DNA of 30,874 bases from a virus. Every line of letters starts with the position of its first letter. Positions within the stretch are counted from its first letter, which is position 1. Shown in pieces: positions 14,253-21,992 of this stretch. Made by a program: the position numbers and the translations under genes. The stretch is from positions 1 to 30,874 of the IMG/VR virus record IMGVR_UViG_3300032307_000369; one strand, 5' to 3'. Below the pieces are notes generated by a model, which was not told where the DNA came from, did no database searches, and saw only the letters and a program-made list of their open reading frames with translations.

Positions 14253-14848
14253 CTTCTGCCTCTTGAATTATGGCAATTGCTATGACAACTAACGTGGCAA
14301 ACTTCTTTATAGTAAGTGGTACCATCGTCACCTAAGATATTTGGTCTAAGAGTTTGATATACTGTACTCATGTTAAGAATAAAGTTATTTAAATTTCCTC
14401 TAGAAATGATGTTGTTTGATTGTATGTCAAAATAGTTATTGATCACTGTAGGTTGCTCGCCCTGAGAAGTGATCGCAATCCTAGTCAAGTCAACGTTGCT
14501 AGTTGTTGCTGTGTATGGACCAGCTGGGGTATTTCCGCCGTTACCTGTGACTTTACGAACACAGCGTATATTTCTAATTCTAGTATAATATTGAATAATT
14601 AGACGTATGCCTTCAGTTACGCCGTCAGCCTCAATTACTCCAAGAGCTCCAAAATTATTATTAACTTCAACAGGATCTAATCCTCCCCAATCAGTGCGAT
14701 GGGCAAACCAACCGTCTTCTGCTTCTGGAAATGGTTTAATGTTTGTGCCCCAAACAATACCGGTTCTAGCAACACCGTTGATTTGTTCAATAGTACGTTG
14801 AACAATGGTTAATCGTCTAATTGGTCCTGGACTTTCTAATGCTGGCAT
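14249..14848 (-). CDS. Protein with C-terminal Cys-His tetrapeptide repeats, candidate modification substrate
   Basis: 199 aa. Residues 184-195 are three tandem tetrapeptides CHVS-CHSN-CHNS, followed by the basic end RGRR. Only one other cysteine (about residue 96) is present. The body (W, G, N and T-rich, FAHRTDWGG near 48-56) looks like a folded, possibly virion-type protein and not like a short leader. It lies 1 base after a radical SAM/SPASM gene, with AAGGA before the ATG. By analogy with ribosomally made, radical-SAM-modified peptides the tail could be the modified core; a metal-binding tail without modification is the alternative. Confidence 0.8.
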   Translation of the reverse strand: MPALESPGPIRRLTIVQRTIEQINGVARTGIVWGTNIKPFPEAEDGWFAHRTDWGGLDPVEVNNNFGALGVIEADGVTEGIRLIIQYYTRIRNIRCVRKVTGNGGNTPAGPYTATTSNVDLTRIAITSQGEQPTVINNYFDIQSNNIISRGNLNNFILNMSTVYQTLRPNILGDDGTTYYKEVCHVSCHSNCHNSRGRR

Positions 14849-14849
14849 C

Positions 14850-15908
14850 TTAAATTTCCTTGATTATGAACACTCTGCTGTTCTTTTTAGTATTTATGTT
14901 TTCTAACTCTAGCATCAAACTCTTTGGAGCACCACAAACCTCGCCTTGCCATTCCAATTGATGACAGTCGCCGCCACATTTATGAAATACTGCACAGTTA
15001 TAGCATCTTGAGTCCATATTACGTTCGCAAGCCATATTTTCTAATCTACGCTCGCTAGTTAACAACGTAGTTAAATCATCGTCAATATGTCCAAACTGTT
15101 GCTCTGGAGCACTATTTGGACATCCAGATATAGTACCGTCAGCGTTCAGTGTGAATAACTTTTCCTCACAATCCCTACAAAAAGTTCCGCCTCGAGTAAG
15201 GTTGTGCTCAAATTTAGAATACACAGTTTCTAAAAATTCGTTATTAAACCATGATCTAGCATTGTGTTGCTCACTCAATTGATGCATGAGTAAAAACCAA
15301 GCATCTTGTTCCAAGTTGGTTGGAAATATATCAGGATACAGTCTAGCGTTTCCATTATTGGTCAAACGCTCTAAGCTCATTTCCTTAACACCCAAATCCC
15401 GTACCCATTCTAATAAATCCAAGGGATTCATTTTTACAGTTCCGCTGGTAACACTTATGAACAATTTAATTTCAACTCCCAGGTCCTGCAAAGTTTGTAA
15501 ATTCTTACGCCATAGGTCATACTGCTTGGGATTGGCAAATCTAATGTCTGGATCCCAACTAGTACCAATTCTGTTACCAAGCGGGCCTTGAATAAATGCA
15601 ATAATTTCTGGAGTGAGTTTAAACACTAGGTTAGTGGTAACTCCCCACGTCATATAGGGCCAAATCTCTTTACTTTGATCGTACACATACTGCATAGTAC
15701 TTAAATCAGCTAGGAAAGGTTCACCACCATGAAACTCACAATGAACATGTGGACTATTGGGAATCGCTTGACCCAACCTTCTCAGCCAGTCTGCTACTTT
15801 AACATGGTCCCAATATATCTTAGCACCGTTAGTTCCGCTGGTAAAACAGTGTTTGCAATTTAAATTACAAGTTTCTGTTGTTTTAAGGTAGATACTTAAT
15901 TCTTTCAT
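14850..15908 (-). CDS. Radical SAM/SPASM protein next to the Cys-His-tailed protein
   Basis: 352 aa with Cys14, Cys18, Cys21 (CxxxCxxC), a GGEP SAM motif near 60 and a C-terminal SPASM domain with a C-x2-C pair, an LNADGTISGCPN segment, and C-x2-C-x5-CGGDC plus a last Cys. This layout matches anaerobic sulfatase-maturating and peptide-modifying enzymes. The ATG at 15908 overlaps the stop of the cupin (ATGA) and puts the first Fe-S motif at the usual distance, so it is chosen over an upstream ATG at 15932. Prime candidate to act on the next gene's product. Confidence 0.9.
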   Translation of the reverse strand: MKELSIYLKTTETCNLNCKHCFTSGTNGAKIYWDHVKVADWLRRLGQAIPNSPHVHCEFHGGEPFLADLSTMQYVYDQSKEIWPYMTWGVTTNLVFKLTPEIIAFIQGPLGNRIGTSWDPDIRFANPKQYDLWRKNLQTLQDLGVEIKLFISVTSGTVKMNPLDLLEWVRDLGVKEMSLERLTNNGNARLYPDIFPTNLEQDAWFLLMHQLSEQHNARSWFNNEFLETVYSKFEHNLTRGGTFCRDCEEKLFTLNADGTISGCPNSAPEQQFGHIDDDLTTLLTSERRLENMACERNMDSRCYNCAVFHKCGGDCHQLEWQGEVCGAPKSLMLELENINTKKNSRVFIIKEI

Positions 15909-16363
15909 TTTAGCCCAATGCTTATTGCCCAAGTGTCTCTTTGATTGAACACTCTGTGTTTGTGCCCTTTTGGAATAGACACACTGTCGCCTGACTTTAG
16001 AATATAAGTTTTATTTTTGATTTGCACTCTTTTGCGACCCTTAATAACGTACAACATTACATTTGTGGTATCATGGTGCCAACCAAAACTATAGTCAGTT
16101 CTAGGACTATAGAATAAATGGATATCTTTAATTTTAAGTTTACCAAAACACTTTTTAATATTTTGGTTCTTTTCTAGTCCTTCAACCTTAATGGCCGAAT
16201 AGTTCCTAATACTAGCCACATACTGAGTATATGATAATTTTTGATTAGCATACCAAGACCACATGGTATGACCTGTTCTATCAATAACGACAATCTCGTT
16301 ATTGTCAAAACGCTCAAATGAAATTATCTCTTCCTTGAGCATTTTGTACAGCGTTTTTACCAC
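15905..16363 (-). CDS. Cupin-fold protein
   Basis: 152 aa, GTG start preceded by GAGGAT. The C-terminal half is a cupin barrel: His96-His97-Asp98, then VMLYVIKGRKRVQI, GDSVSIPKGHKHRV with His134/His136. The HxD-like first motif and the late His could bind Fe(II), making this a possible further dioxygenase of the JmjC/cupin group, or a non-enzymatic sugar-binding cupin. The N-terminal ~80 residues are not recognised. Confidence 0.75.
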   Translation of the reverse strand: MVKTLYKMLKEEIISFERFDNNEIVVIDRTGHTMWSWYANQKLSYTQYVASIRNYSAIKVEGLEKNQNIKKCFGKLKIKDIHLFYSPRTDYSFGWHHDTTNVMLYVIKGRKRVQIKNKTYILKSGDSVSIPKGHKHRVFNQRDTWAISIGLK

Positions 16364-17271
16364 TTAATAAATCCTCGACTGTATCCTTCAGGACGATTAT
16401 ATCCATCTTCAAACGCCTGCTGCCATTCTGTATTTCTATCGTATCCCTTAGTCCAAAATTGACTAACATCTAGATCTCCACGCTCAATCCAACCTACAGC
16501 CAATTTCATACAATGATGGAATGTTTTTGCACGTGGACTTGGCATGATAATAGTAACGGCTTTCCAAAGCAAACTACTAAAATTAGTTACTAGTGCGGGT
16601 TTCTTTTCACAAGCCATGATCCAAAGAGCACCTGGAGCAAGTAAGTCTTGTTCTATTACTAGATTGTTTTCTCTAATATCTATAATCACATTATACTGTT
16701 CATGTTGTGGTTTATCAACTAGCACTCCGTTGTATTTTTGCCACATGTCTTGATTACTACTACCAAGAACTTCAATGCTGGCAAACTCCACATGAGTTAG
16801 GGATAATGTATGATAAGCGATCCAAGCAAGAAATCCACTACCAATAATCAAACAGCGACTGTCTGGACCGCTACGGTCACCAACTGCACGTAAATCTTGT
16901 TCAACCAAATTAATGCCACAAGCAACTGGCTCAATAATATATTTTGGATCTGCTTCTGGAACTCTTACCCACTCATTCATTTTTACATTATAGAAGTCTG
17001 CATAAGCAGGCTCGCCACGAGTGGCTATGAAATCACCTTCTTTGATTCCGCTAACAAGAGCACCTACTCGTGTTACCTGACCAAGACCTTCATGCCCTTG
17101 CATGTGTAAAGGTAACGGACCAAACTCCCCACGCATCATAGCAATATCGCTACGACAAACACCAGTCATTACAGCTTTGACTTCAATTTCATTTGATAAT
17201 GGTTCAGGCTTCTCCCAAATTTGTTCTTTGAAAGCGCCGTTGCTGTCTGTATAAAGTAGCCTAGTTTTCAA
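16357..17271 (-). CDS. Zinc-type alcohol dehydrogenase (MDR family)
   Basis: 304 aa medium-chain dehydrogenase. Catalytic-zinc residues Cys39, His60-Glu61 (GHEGLG) and Glu114 are in place, followed by a Rossmann segment around CLIIGSGFLAW. The four-cysteine structural-zinc lobe is absent and the protein is shorter than the usual 340-350 aa. TTG start overlapping the stop of the Gfo/Idh gene, with GAGAGGAT upstream. Such enzymes oxidise polyols or sugars; paired with the Gfo/Idh gene it suggests handling of a sugar or sugar alcohol. Confidence 0.85.
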   Translation of the reverse strand: MKTRLLYTDSNGAFKEQIWEKPEPLSNEIEVKAVMTGVCRSDIAMMRGEFGPLPLHMQGHEGLGQVTRVGALVSGIKEGDFIATRGEPAYADFYNVKMNEWVRVPEADPKYIIEPVACGINLVEQDLRAVGDRSGPDSRCLIIGSGFLAWIAYHTLSLTHVEFASIEVLGSSNQDMWQKYNGVLVDKPQHEQYNVIIDIRENNLVIEQDLLAPGALWIMACEKKPALVTNFSSLLWKAVTIIMPSPRAKTFHHCMKLAVGWIERGDLDVSQFWTKGYDRNTEWQQAFEDGYNRPEGYSRGFIKW

Positions 17272-18152
17272 AACTGAATCCTCTCATGTATCCACAAGTC
17301 CTGTAAAAATTGTCTTTGCCAAAATTGCTCATTGCTTATGTTGCTGATAGCACAATCAATCATGTTTTTATACGCTTCTTCTGGACAAAGCCCTAACTCA
17401 AAACGTTTAACTGTGCCATCTTTCATTTCAAATTCTACTGCACGATTGTCTGCTACACCATCTGCCCAGTTAGCTTCCATCTTCCATGTTTTTCCATTTT
17501 GCATGTACTTGATCTTACAAAGATCGTCAACATCATACACACCGTCCCTTTTGACTGCGCCATATTCTGTATCTTCAATTTTGTCTAAAGTATGCATTTG
17601 GCGAGCTTCTTGTCCAGTCATTTGTGCGTCCATCCACTTGTCATTAAGTGCAATGTACAAACTGAGCAAGTGTGGCATAAGGTCTCTACTAACTCCACCA
17701 AATGCCAATTTCTTTGTAGTAAACCAAGTACCTGGACCTGGGATACGATTCTTGTTAATCCATTTAATTTTTATAGCCTTGGCATCTGCTACACACTCCC
17801 GCATCTCTGCAATGTTATCACGCCACATGTTATTTTTAACCAACATGAAACGTGTATTTGGGAATGTGTTTACAAGAGTTGACCACACGTCAGCATTGGA
17901 TACCCCAGGCTTTTCAATAAAGATTATTTTGGCATGTTTAGCCAATTTCATAGCCATTTCAAAATGTGTAAAGTTTGGAGTACAAATATGCACAGTATCA
18001 AAAGGACCATGAGCAAAAATAGCAGACTCAATATTGGGCAAGTCAGCACGTTTACCAATATCGTTATCTACTGTAATCACTTCAATTTTTAATTCTTCCA
18101 ACACTTTTTTGTATAGAGATCCAATCCCCATACCCACTACCAGGCTTTTCAT
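17268..18152 (-). CDS. Gfo/Idh/MocA-family oxidoreductase
   Basis: 294 aa. N-terminal nucleotide-binding fold (VVGMGIGS at 5-12), HICTPNFTHF at 55-64 and the family signature EKPG at 80-83. The C-terminal half carries an open-faced sheet domain with a possible His (RDLMPHLLSLY). Acts on sugars or inositol-like compounds with NAD(P); substrate unknown. ATGA-linked to the gene before and TTG-linked to the dehydrogenase after. Confidence 0.87.
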   Translation of the reverse strand: MKSLVVGMGIGSLYKKVLEELKIEVITVDNDIGKRADLPNIESAIFAHGPFDTVHICTPNFTHFEMAMKLAKHAKIIFIEKPGVSNADVWSTLVNTFPNTRFMLVKNNMWRDNIAEMRECVADAKAIKIKWINKNRIPGPGTWFTTKKLAFGGVSRDLMPHLLSLYIALNDKWMDAQMTGQEARQMHTLDKIEDTEYGAVKRDGVYDVDDLCKIKYMQNGKTWKMEANWADGVADNRAVEFEMKDGTVKRFELGLCPEEAYKNMIDCAISNISNEQFWQRQFLQDLWIHERIQF

Positions 18153-18616
18153 TTTTTATTTTCCTTAGTAAGTTCACACATCAAAACAAAATTATCGTAA
18201 GACTTGCGTACTGCTGGATTACTTATTAGCTCTTTGAATTCATCCATCATGGCTCTGACACCAGCCTCAGCCGCTTCTCTGTAACTACACCATTCAAGAG
18301 CATACCGTTCTTCGCCAAACTCTTCGGCTAGTTTTTTCCATGCTTCAAGTTGTCTAGGAGTAAGTGGCTTGTGTTTTTCTGGAACCCTCAGAGCACTGGC
18401 CTCCATGATTTTTCTACTGATAGCATCTTCAGCCACACGACCTGCGGCTATCAATGCGGCATAATCAGGATCTATATTATACACCCTGCTGGACCCGCCT
18501 GGATAAACTTGCACCATGTGAGTTCCCTTGCCAAAAGAGTCTGTGAGCTCTTGGTCGTATTCAGAAACTGGTTGGTAACGTCTGCCAACTTTTTTGTAAA
18601 AAACTGTTTTTTTCAT
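18149..18616 (-). CDS. Unknown phage protein (155 aa)
   Basis: Not recognised. Basic N-terminus (MKKTVFYKKVGRRYQPVSEY), a GGSSRVYNIDPDYAALIAAG segment and a long helical C-terminus. No signal or membrane segment. ATGA overlap with both neighbours; it is the second gene of the operon. Its composition differs from the enzyme genes and it may be a general phage protein and not part of the pathway. Confidence 0.75.
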   Translation of the reverse strand: MKKTVFYKKVGRRYQPVSEYDQELTDSFGKGTHMVQVYPGGSSRVYNIDPDYAALIAAGRVAEDAISRKIMEASALRVPEKHKPLTPRQLEAWKKLAEEFGEERYALEWCSYREAAEAGVRAMMDEFKELISNPAVRKSYDNFVLMCELTKENKK

Positions 18617-18921
18617 AGCAAGCCTGCTGAATCTTCTTTTAGAATTTTTGCATTTTGATTTGGGAACCGTTGCATAAAGATTTTACTTATTTCTTCTATA
18701 GTTTCGGCCTGACCAACAAATTGATTGTCGTCTTTCCTATAACAGTATAACACCTTGCCATGCTTTTCTAAAGTCAAAAGAACTTCTTCTTTTTCTTGCT
18801 CTTGTTTGATTTGTTTGACTACCAAATGTGTAATCATTTTGAGCATAAGTTTTTGAATAGCCCAAGAAAATATTACCCAACTTAGGACTCCTATCCAAAA
18901 CCCATTCCAAAATTCGTCCAT
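18613..18921 (-). CDS. Small membrane-anchored protein, first gene of the operon
   Basis: 102 aa with one N-terminal membrane segment (about 6-28, WNGFWIGVLSWVIFSWAI) followed by a charged, likely coiled-coil and cytoplasmic part. The ATG at 18921 follows GGAG by 6 bases; a GTG at 18927 overlaps that ribosome site and is rejected. Begins about 20 bases after the predicted transcription start. Function unknown. Confidence 0.75.
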   Translation of the reverse strand: MDEFWNGFWIGVLSWVIFSWAIQKLMLKMITHLVVKQIKQEQEKEEVLLTLEKHGKVLYCYRKDDNQFVGQAETIEEISKIFMQRFPNQNAKILKEDSAGLL

Positions 18922-18948
18922 AAACACTCCAAATTGTTCAGTATCGCT

Positions 18949-18977
18949 ATTATAATATAGTAGACATTACATGTCAA
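18949..18977 (-). promoter_or_regulatory. Consensus promoter of the radical SAM operon
   Basis: Minus strand TTGACA (18972-18977), 17 bases, TATAAT (18949-18954): a perfect sigma70 consensus. It faces away from the promoter at 19020-19048, so the interval is a divergent control region. Confidence 0.85.
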
Positions 18978-19019
18978 TCATATAAAAATATTTAACCAAA
19001 CTGATTTTACCAAAAGGCA

Positions 19020-19048
19020 TTGACAAATAGCTGATATTACCTTATACT
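19020..19048 (+). promoter_or_regulatory. Consensus promoter of the rightward genes
   Basis: TTGACA (19020-19025), 17 bases, TATACT (19043-19048). ATTTTACCAAAA lies just upstream (19004-19015) and recurs before the promoter at 21792. Confidence 0.8.
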
Positions 19049-19097
19049 AGTAAAACGCTTGCAGGTGTAAGCGATTTTAAAACTTAGGAGAATAGGC

Positions 19098-19442
19098 ATG
19101 AATAAGGCAGAACACGCACTTGAACTTTTCAAAGACCACTGTGCTAAGAGCACAGGTATTGCTAATCAGTGGATTGGCAAATCAAACACATATCAGTTTG
19201 ATATTGGTCGTCCCACAGCGAATGGTACCATTAATGGTGTGATTCGTAAATTGGCTGGCACAGATGTTAGCGGTAAGCACATTTGGGCTGTTGCTGGTTC
19301 TATTAAAATTGATATCAACGGCGAATTCCATCGCGGTACAGGTATCCCACGCAGTTTGATGAAGGACATTACTTCTCAAGCTGATTTCTTGTACACACAA
19401 GAAAAAGCACAAACAACTACCAAAGCAACTGTTACAGTATAA
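19098..19442 (+). CDS. Unknown phage protein (114 aa)
   Basis: Not recognised. Soluble, with a KLAG...IWAVAGSIKIDINGEF beta-rich middle and a Thr-rich tail. TAGGAG 10 bases before the ATG. It is the first gene after a strong promoter and is followed by a GC-rich hairpin, so it may be made alone at high level. Confidence 0.75.
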   Translation: MNKAEHALELFKDHCAKSTGIANQWIGKSNTYQFDIGRPTANGTINGVIRKLAGTDVSGKHIWAVAGSIKIDINGEFHRGTGIPRSLMKDITSQADFLYTQEKAQTTTKATVTV

Positions 19443-19453
19443 TGATAACTGCA

Positions 19454-19475
19454 CAAGGGGGTAGATGCCCCCTTG
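19454..19475 (+). terminator. GC-rich hairpin after the first rightward gene
   Basis: Perfect 8-bp stem CAAGGGGG/CCCCCTTG with a 6-base loop, 11 bases after the stop codon. No U-run follows, so it may act as a partial terminator or an RNA-stabilising 3' hairpin. Confidence 0.55.
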
Positions 19476-19497
19476 ATTCAGTGATACTGGAGTTATA

Positions 19498-19890
19498 ATG
19501 AGTATGCATTTAGAAGGCCCGTGGTTATCTACGAGCGGAAAAAAGAAGGGCAAGCAAAAATTCCGTAATGCTGAACAGGCACGGAAGGCTCGCGAGCAAA
19601 GAGAAAGCTGGCAAGATTTACTCAAACGACATGATGTCAAACCTGTTACCAAAAAACAGAAGATTGACAGCACGTTGAGTTCATGTTATAGTTTAAAGAT
19701 ACCAGAAGGTCGTAACACTACTTCTCACATTAAAAGTTTGGACAGTGGCTTAGGCAGTGCTACACTTAAAGCGCCTAAGGTGTATACGGGCACTAAGGTA
19801 AAGGGTATTGCCACTATGCACAAGTCAAACGCTGTTCCGGTGTTCAGTGATGAAGAGGCAGTGGAAATAAGTAAAATGCGAAGAGGTTAA
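19498..19890 (+). CDS. Unknown phage protein (130 aa)
   Basis: Basic, Lys-rich protein beginning MSMHLEGPWLSTSGKKKGKQ with a charged helical N-terminal half and a flexible C-terminal half. No enzyme motif. GGAG precedes the ATG. Function unknown; nucleic-acid binding is possible from charge only. Confidence 0.75.
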   Translation: MSMHLEGPWLSTSGKKKGKQKFRNAEQARKAREQRESWQDLLKRHDVKPVTKKQKIDSTLSSCYSLKIPEGRNTTSHIKSLDSGLGSATLKAPKVYTGTKVKGIATMHKSNAVPVFSDEEAVEISKMRRG

Positions 19891-19891
19891 T

Positions 19892-20848
19892 TTGAAAAAG
19901 ACATCATGCCCGTTATGTGGGTCAAATCATGTGGAAGTGTTAGACACAATAGATAAAAATCTGTTGCGTAATGTATACCTAAAAGAATACAATACTGATG
20001 TTGGTCATATGATTACCAGTGACATGCGTGTGCTTGGATGTCAATCTTGTGACCTAAAATGGTTTGATCCAATGTTTACTGGTGATCAAAACTTTTACTC
20101 AGACTTGCAAAAATTTGATTGGTACTATAAAGATGATAAATTTGAGTACGATCACGTTGCTAACTTTATCAAATCAAAAGATAAAGTATTGGAAGTTGGC
20201 TGTGGCAAAGGAGCATTTAGTTCACGCATTCCTACTAAAAAATATGTAGGTTTGGAGTTTAGCGAAACTGCAAGAGACTTAGCCATTGCTTTGGGCAGGG
20301 ACGTTCGAACGCAAAGTATTGAAGAACATGCTGTGGAAAATGCAGAAAAATATGATGTTGTCTGTAGTTTTCAAGTGCTTGAACACGTAACTGATCCTAG
20401 AAGTTTTATTGAAAATTGCATCAAAACATTGAAGCCAGGTGGTACATTGATAATAACTACTCCGTCAGAAGATAGTTTTTTACAGCATATTCAAGACTTT
20501 GCATTGAACATGCCGCCACATCATGTGACCAAATGGACTGATAAGTGTTTGAATAATTTAGAAAAGGAATTTGGTGTTAAGTGCGTACATTTGTACCATG
20601 AGCCCCTAAATTCTTTCCATATTCCATGGTTTTTCACCAGTATGGTGGTATACCAGTTAAATAAAACGTTGGGAATTGTTCACAGTCTAATAAAACAACC
20701 CAAGCACTGGTTGAGCCACATGTTGGCTGTGTTACTATATAAATTGATTGGTAACCAAATTCCAAGTGCATATCAAGGACACGGCCATACCGTAATTGCC
20801 GTGTATAAAAAATCCGCGAACGGTACACTACCCAAAACAGAGCTATGA
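19892..20848 (+). CDS. SAM-dependent methyltransferase with N-terminal zinc-ribbon-like Cys
   Basis: 318 aa with TTG start preceded by AAGAGG. Residues 6-9 (CPLC) and 50-53 (CQSC) make a zinc-ribbon-like pair. Motif I of class I methyltransferases is at 99-109 (VLEVGCGKGAF), followed by an FQVLEHV segment and a KPGGTLIITTPS strand. This arrangement matches Methyltransf_23/sugar O-methyltransferases from surface polysaccharide clusters. The C-terminus has a hydrophobic stretch that may touch the membrane. Substrate unknown. Confidence 0.88.
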   Translation: MKKTSCPLCGSNHVEVLDTIDKNLLRNVYLKEYNTDVGHMITSDMRVLGCQSCDLKWFDPMFTGDQNFYSDLQKFDWYYKDDKFEYDHVANFIKSKDKVLEVGCGKGAFSSRIPTKKYVGLEFSETARDLAIALGRDVRTQSIEEHAVENAEKYDVVCSFQVLEHVTDPRSFIENCIKTLKPGGTLIITTPSEDSFLQHIQDFALNMPPHHVTKWTDKCLNNLEKEFGVKCVHLYHEPLNSFHIPWFFTSMVVYQLNKTLGIVHSLIKQPKHWLSHMLAVLLYKLIGNQIPSAYQGHGHTVIAVYKKSANGTLPKTEL

Positions 20849-20886
20849 CAATTCATATTGTCTAGCCTACTTTAAGGAGAAAAAGT

Positions 20887-21429
20887 ATGGATAAGATTCT
20901 TAGACCAGCAGTGTTATTTTTTGGCTTTCTAATAGCAATATTTGTAGTACAAAATGTAACCGCTAATAAGATTTACAAATTGCAAAATGGAGTAGTAGTG
21001 TCTTCTAAAGATATTATTACAATTAAAGATAGAGAACGCCAATTGGACTGTTTGGCAAAAAATATCTATCACGAAGCCGCAAGCGAGCCTTTTGAAGGCA
21101 AAGTCGCAGTGGCACAAGTAACAATGAACAGAGTTGAGAGTGGCAAATACCCATCCGACGTCTGTGGAGTTGTTTACCAAAAAAATATCTTTATGGAAAA
21201 GGTAGTTTGTCAATTCAGTTGGTATTGCCAAAATGGAGGCAAGATGCCAATTCGTTCAAACGAAATGTATCAAGAAAGCATGGCAGTGGCTAAAAAGGTT
21301 CTTTTGGAAGATTTCAGATTGGACATACTAAAGGATGCAATGTTCTATCATGCAGACTATGTCAATCCAAATTGGAAGAAAGAAAAAATTGGTAAAATTG
21401 GTCGTCACATTTTTTATAGGGGAAATTAA
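20887..21429 (+). CDS. SleB-type cell-wall hydrolase
   Basis: 180 aa. N-terminal membrane segment or signal anchor (7-26), then a Hydrolase_2 (SleB/CwlJ, PF07486) domain: AKNIYHEAASEP with likely catalytic Glu63, AVAQVTMNRV, a Cys pair around CQFSWYC and the closing FYHADYVNP. These enzymes cleave peptidoglycan. The anchor would place it in the periplasm, fitting a lysis role as endolysin. AAGGAG precedes the ATG. Confidence 0.9.
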   Translation: MDKILRPAVLFFGFLIAIFVVQNVTANKIYKLQNGVVVSSKDIITIKDRERQLDCLAKNIYHEAASEPFEGKVAVAQVTMNRVESGKYPSDVCGVVYQKNIFMEKVVCQFSWYCQNGGKMPIRSNEMYQESMAVAKKVLLEDFRLDILKDAMFYHADYVNPNWKKEKIGKIGRHIFYRGN

Positions 21430-21756
21430 ATGAATCAAGTTTCGTCAAAGGTAGCAGTATTTTTTCAACCAATTATGAAATTCATAACTGAAAAACTAGG
21501 TCATGTGTCAACAGAAGCACTAGGCTGGATGGCAGTTATCATAATTCATGCGGCTACATTGCCAACATTCCTAGCAGTAATGATGGGACTATCAGATCGA
21601 TTGCCCTCTGTGGACGTAATTTTACTTGTTTGGGCTGGTTTGGCACTTTTGTTCTTTAAAGCAGTTTTGCTCAAAGATATGTTGAATGTTGCCACAATTG
21701 GTTTTGGTTTTATGCTACAAGCCACAATGATGGCTTTGATATTCTTCAAATCATAA
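21430..21756 (+). CDS. Small membrane protein (108 aa)
   Basis: Three likely membrane segments (about 31-53, 62-82, 86-106). Starts directly after the stop of the wall hydrolase with GGGGA upstream. Placement next to an endolysin-like gene makes a holin possible; no holin family motif is recognised. Confidence 0.7.
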   Translation: MNQVSSKVAVFFQPIMKFITEKLGHVSTEALGWMAVIIIHAATLPTFLAVMMGLSDRLPSVDVILLVWAGLALLFFKAVLLKDMLNVATIGFGFMLQATMMALIFFKS

Positions 21757-21779
21757 ACAAAAACTAATTTTACCAAAAT

Positions 21780-21811
21780 GAAGGAATAGTGTTGACAAAA
21801 CCTATTCCTTC
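21780..21811 (+). promoter_or_regulatory. Inverted repeat around a promoter -35 box
   Basis: Perfect 10-bp arms GAAGGAATAG (21780-21789) and CTATTCCTTC (21802-21811) flank a 12-base loop containing TTGACA. It could be an operator, or a terminator for the previous unit (TGTTATTATT follows), or both. Confidence 0.65.
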
Positions 21812-21820
21812 TGTTATTAT
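21792..21820 (+). promoter_or_regulatory. Promoter of the lipoprotein genes
   Basis: TTGACA (21792-21797), 17 bases, TATTAT (21815-21820). ATTTTACCAAAA occurs 13 bases upstream of the -35. Confidence 0.75.
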
Positions 21821-21851
21821 TACTATACACATTAACACAGAAAGGTATTTT

Positions 21852-21974
21852 ATGAAAATTGCAGTGATCACATTTATGGTAATGATGCTTACAGCATGCG
21901 GAACCGTTGGTGGTGCAGTAAGTGGTGCAGGACAGGATCTGTCCAAAGCAGGTGATTGGATTAAAAATCGTTAA
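21852..21974 (+). CDS. Entericidin-like lipoprotein
   Basis: 40 aa. Signal peptide with lipobox LTAC (lipidated Cys16) and a mature part GTVGGAVSGAGQDLSKAGD that matches the entericidin A/B pattern (CxTV, G-rich helix, G-x-D/K-x2-x-G). Entericidins are tiny outer-membrane lipoproteins; EcnB is bacteriolytic and EcnA its antidote. The ATG at 21852 follows AGAAAGG; an upstream in-frame TTG at 21789 lies before the promoter and is rejected. A role in lysis or envelope stress is inferred. Confidence 0.75.
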   Translation: MKIAVITFMVMMLTACGTVGGAVSGAGQDLSKAGDWIKNR

Positions 21975-21992
21975 TAGGCATAGGAGAGGCAA

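Noticed and set aside
14249-14848. Known His-Xaa-Ser (Hxs) system
   Set aside because: The tail has HVS and HNS but the repeat unit is Cys-His-x-x, and the matching set of Hxs partners was not recognised.
17332-18012. Long (226 codon) plus-strand open frame
   Set aside because: It is the shadow of the Gfo/Idh gene, whose family motifs are clear; Ser/Leu-rich low-quality protein.
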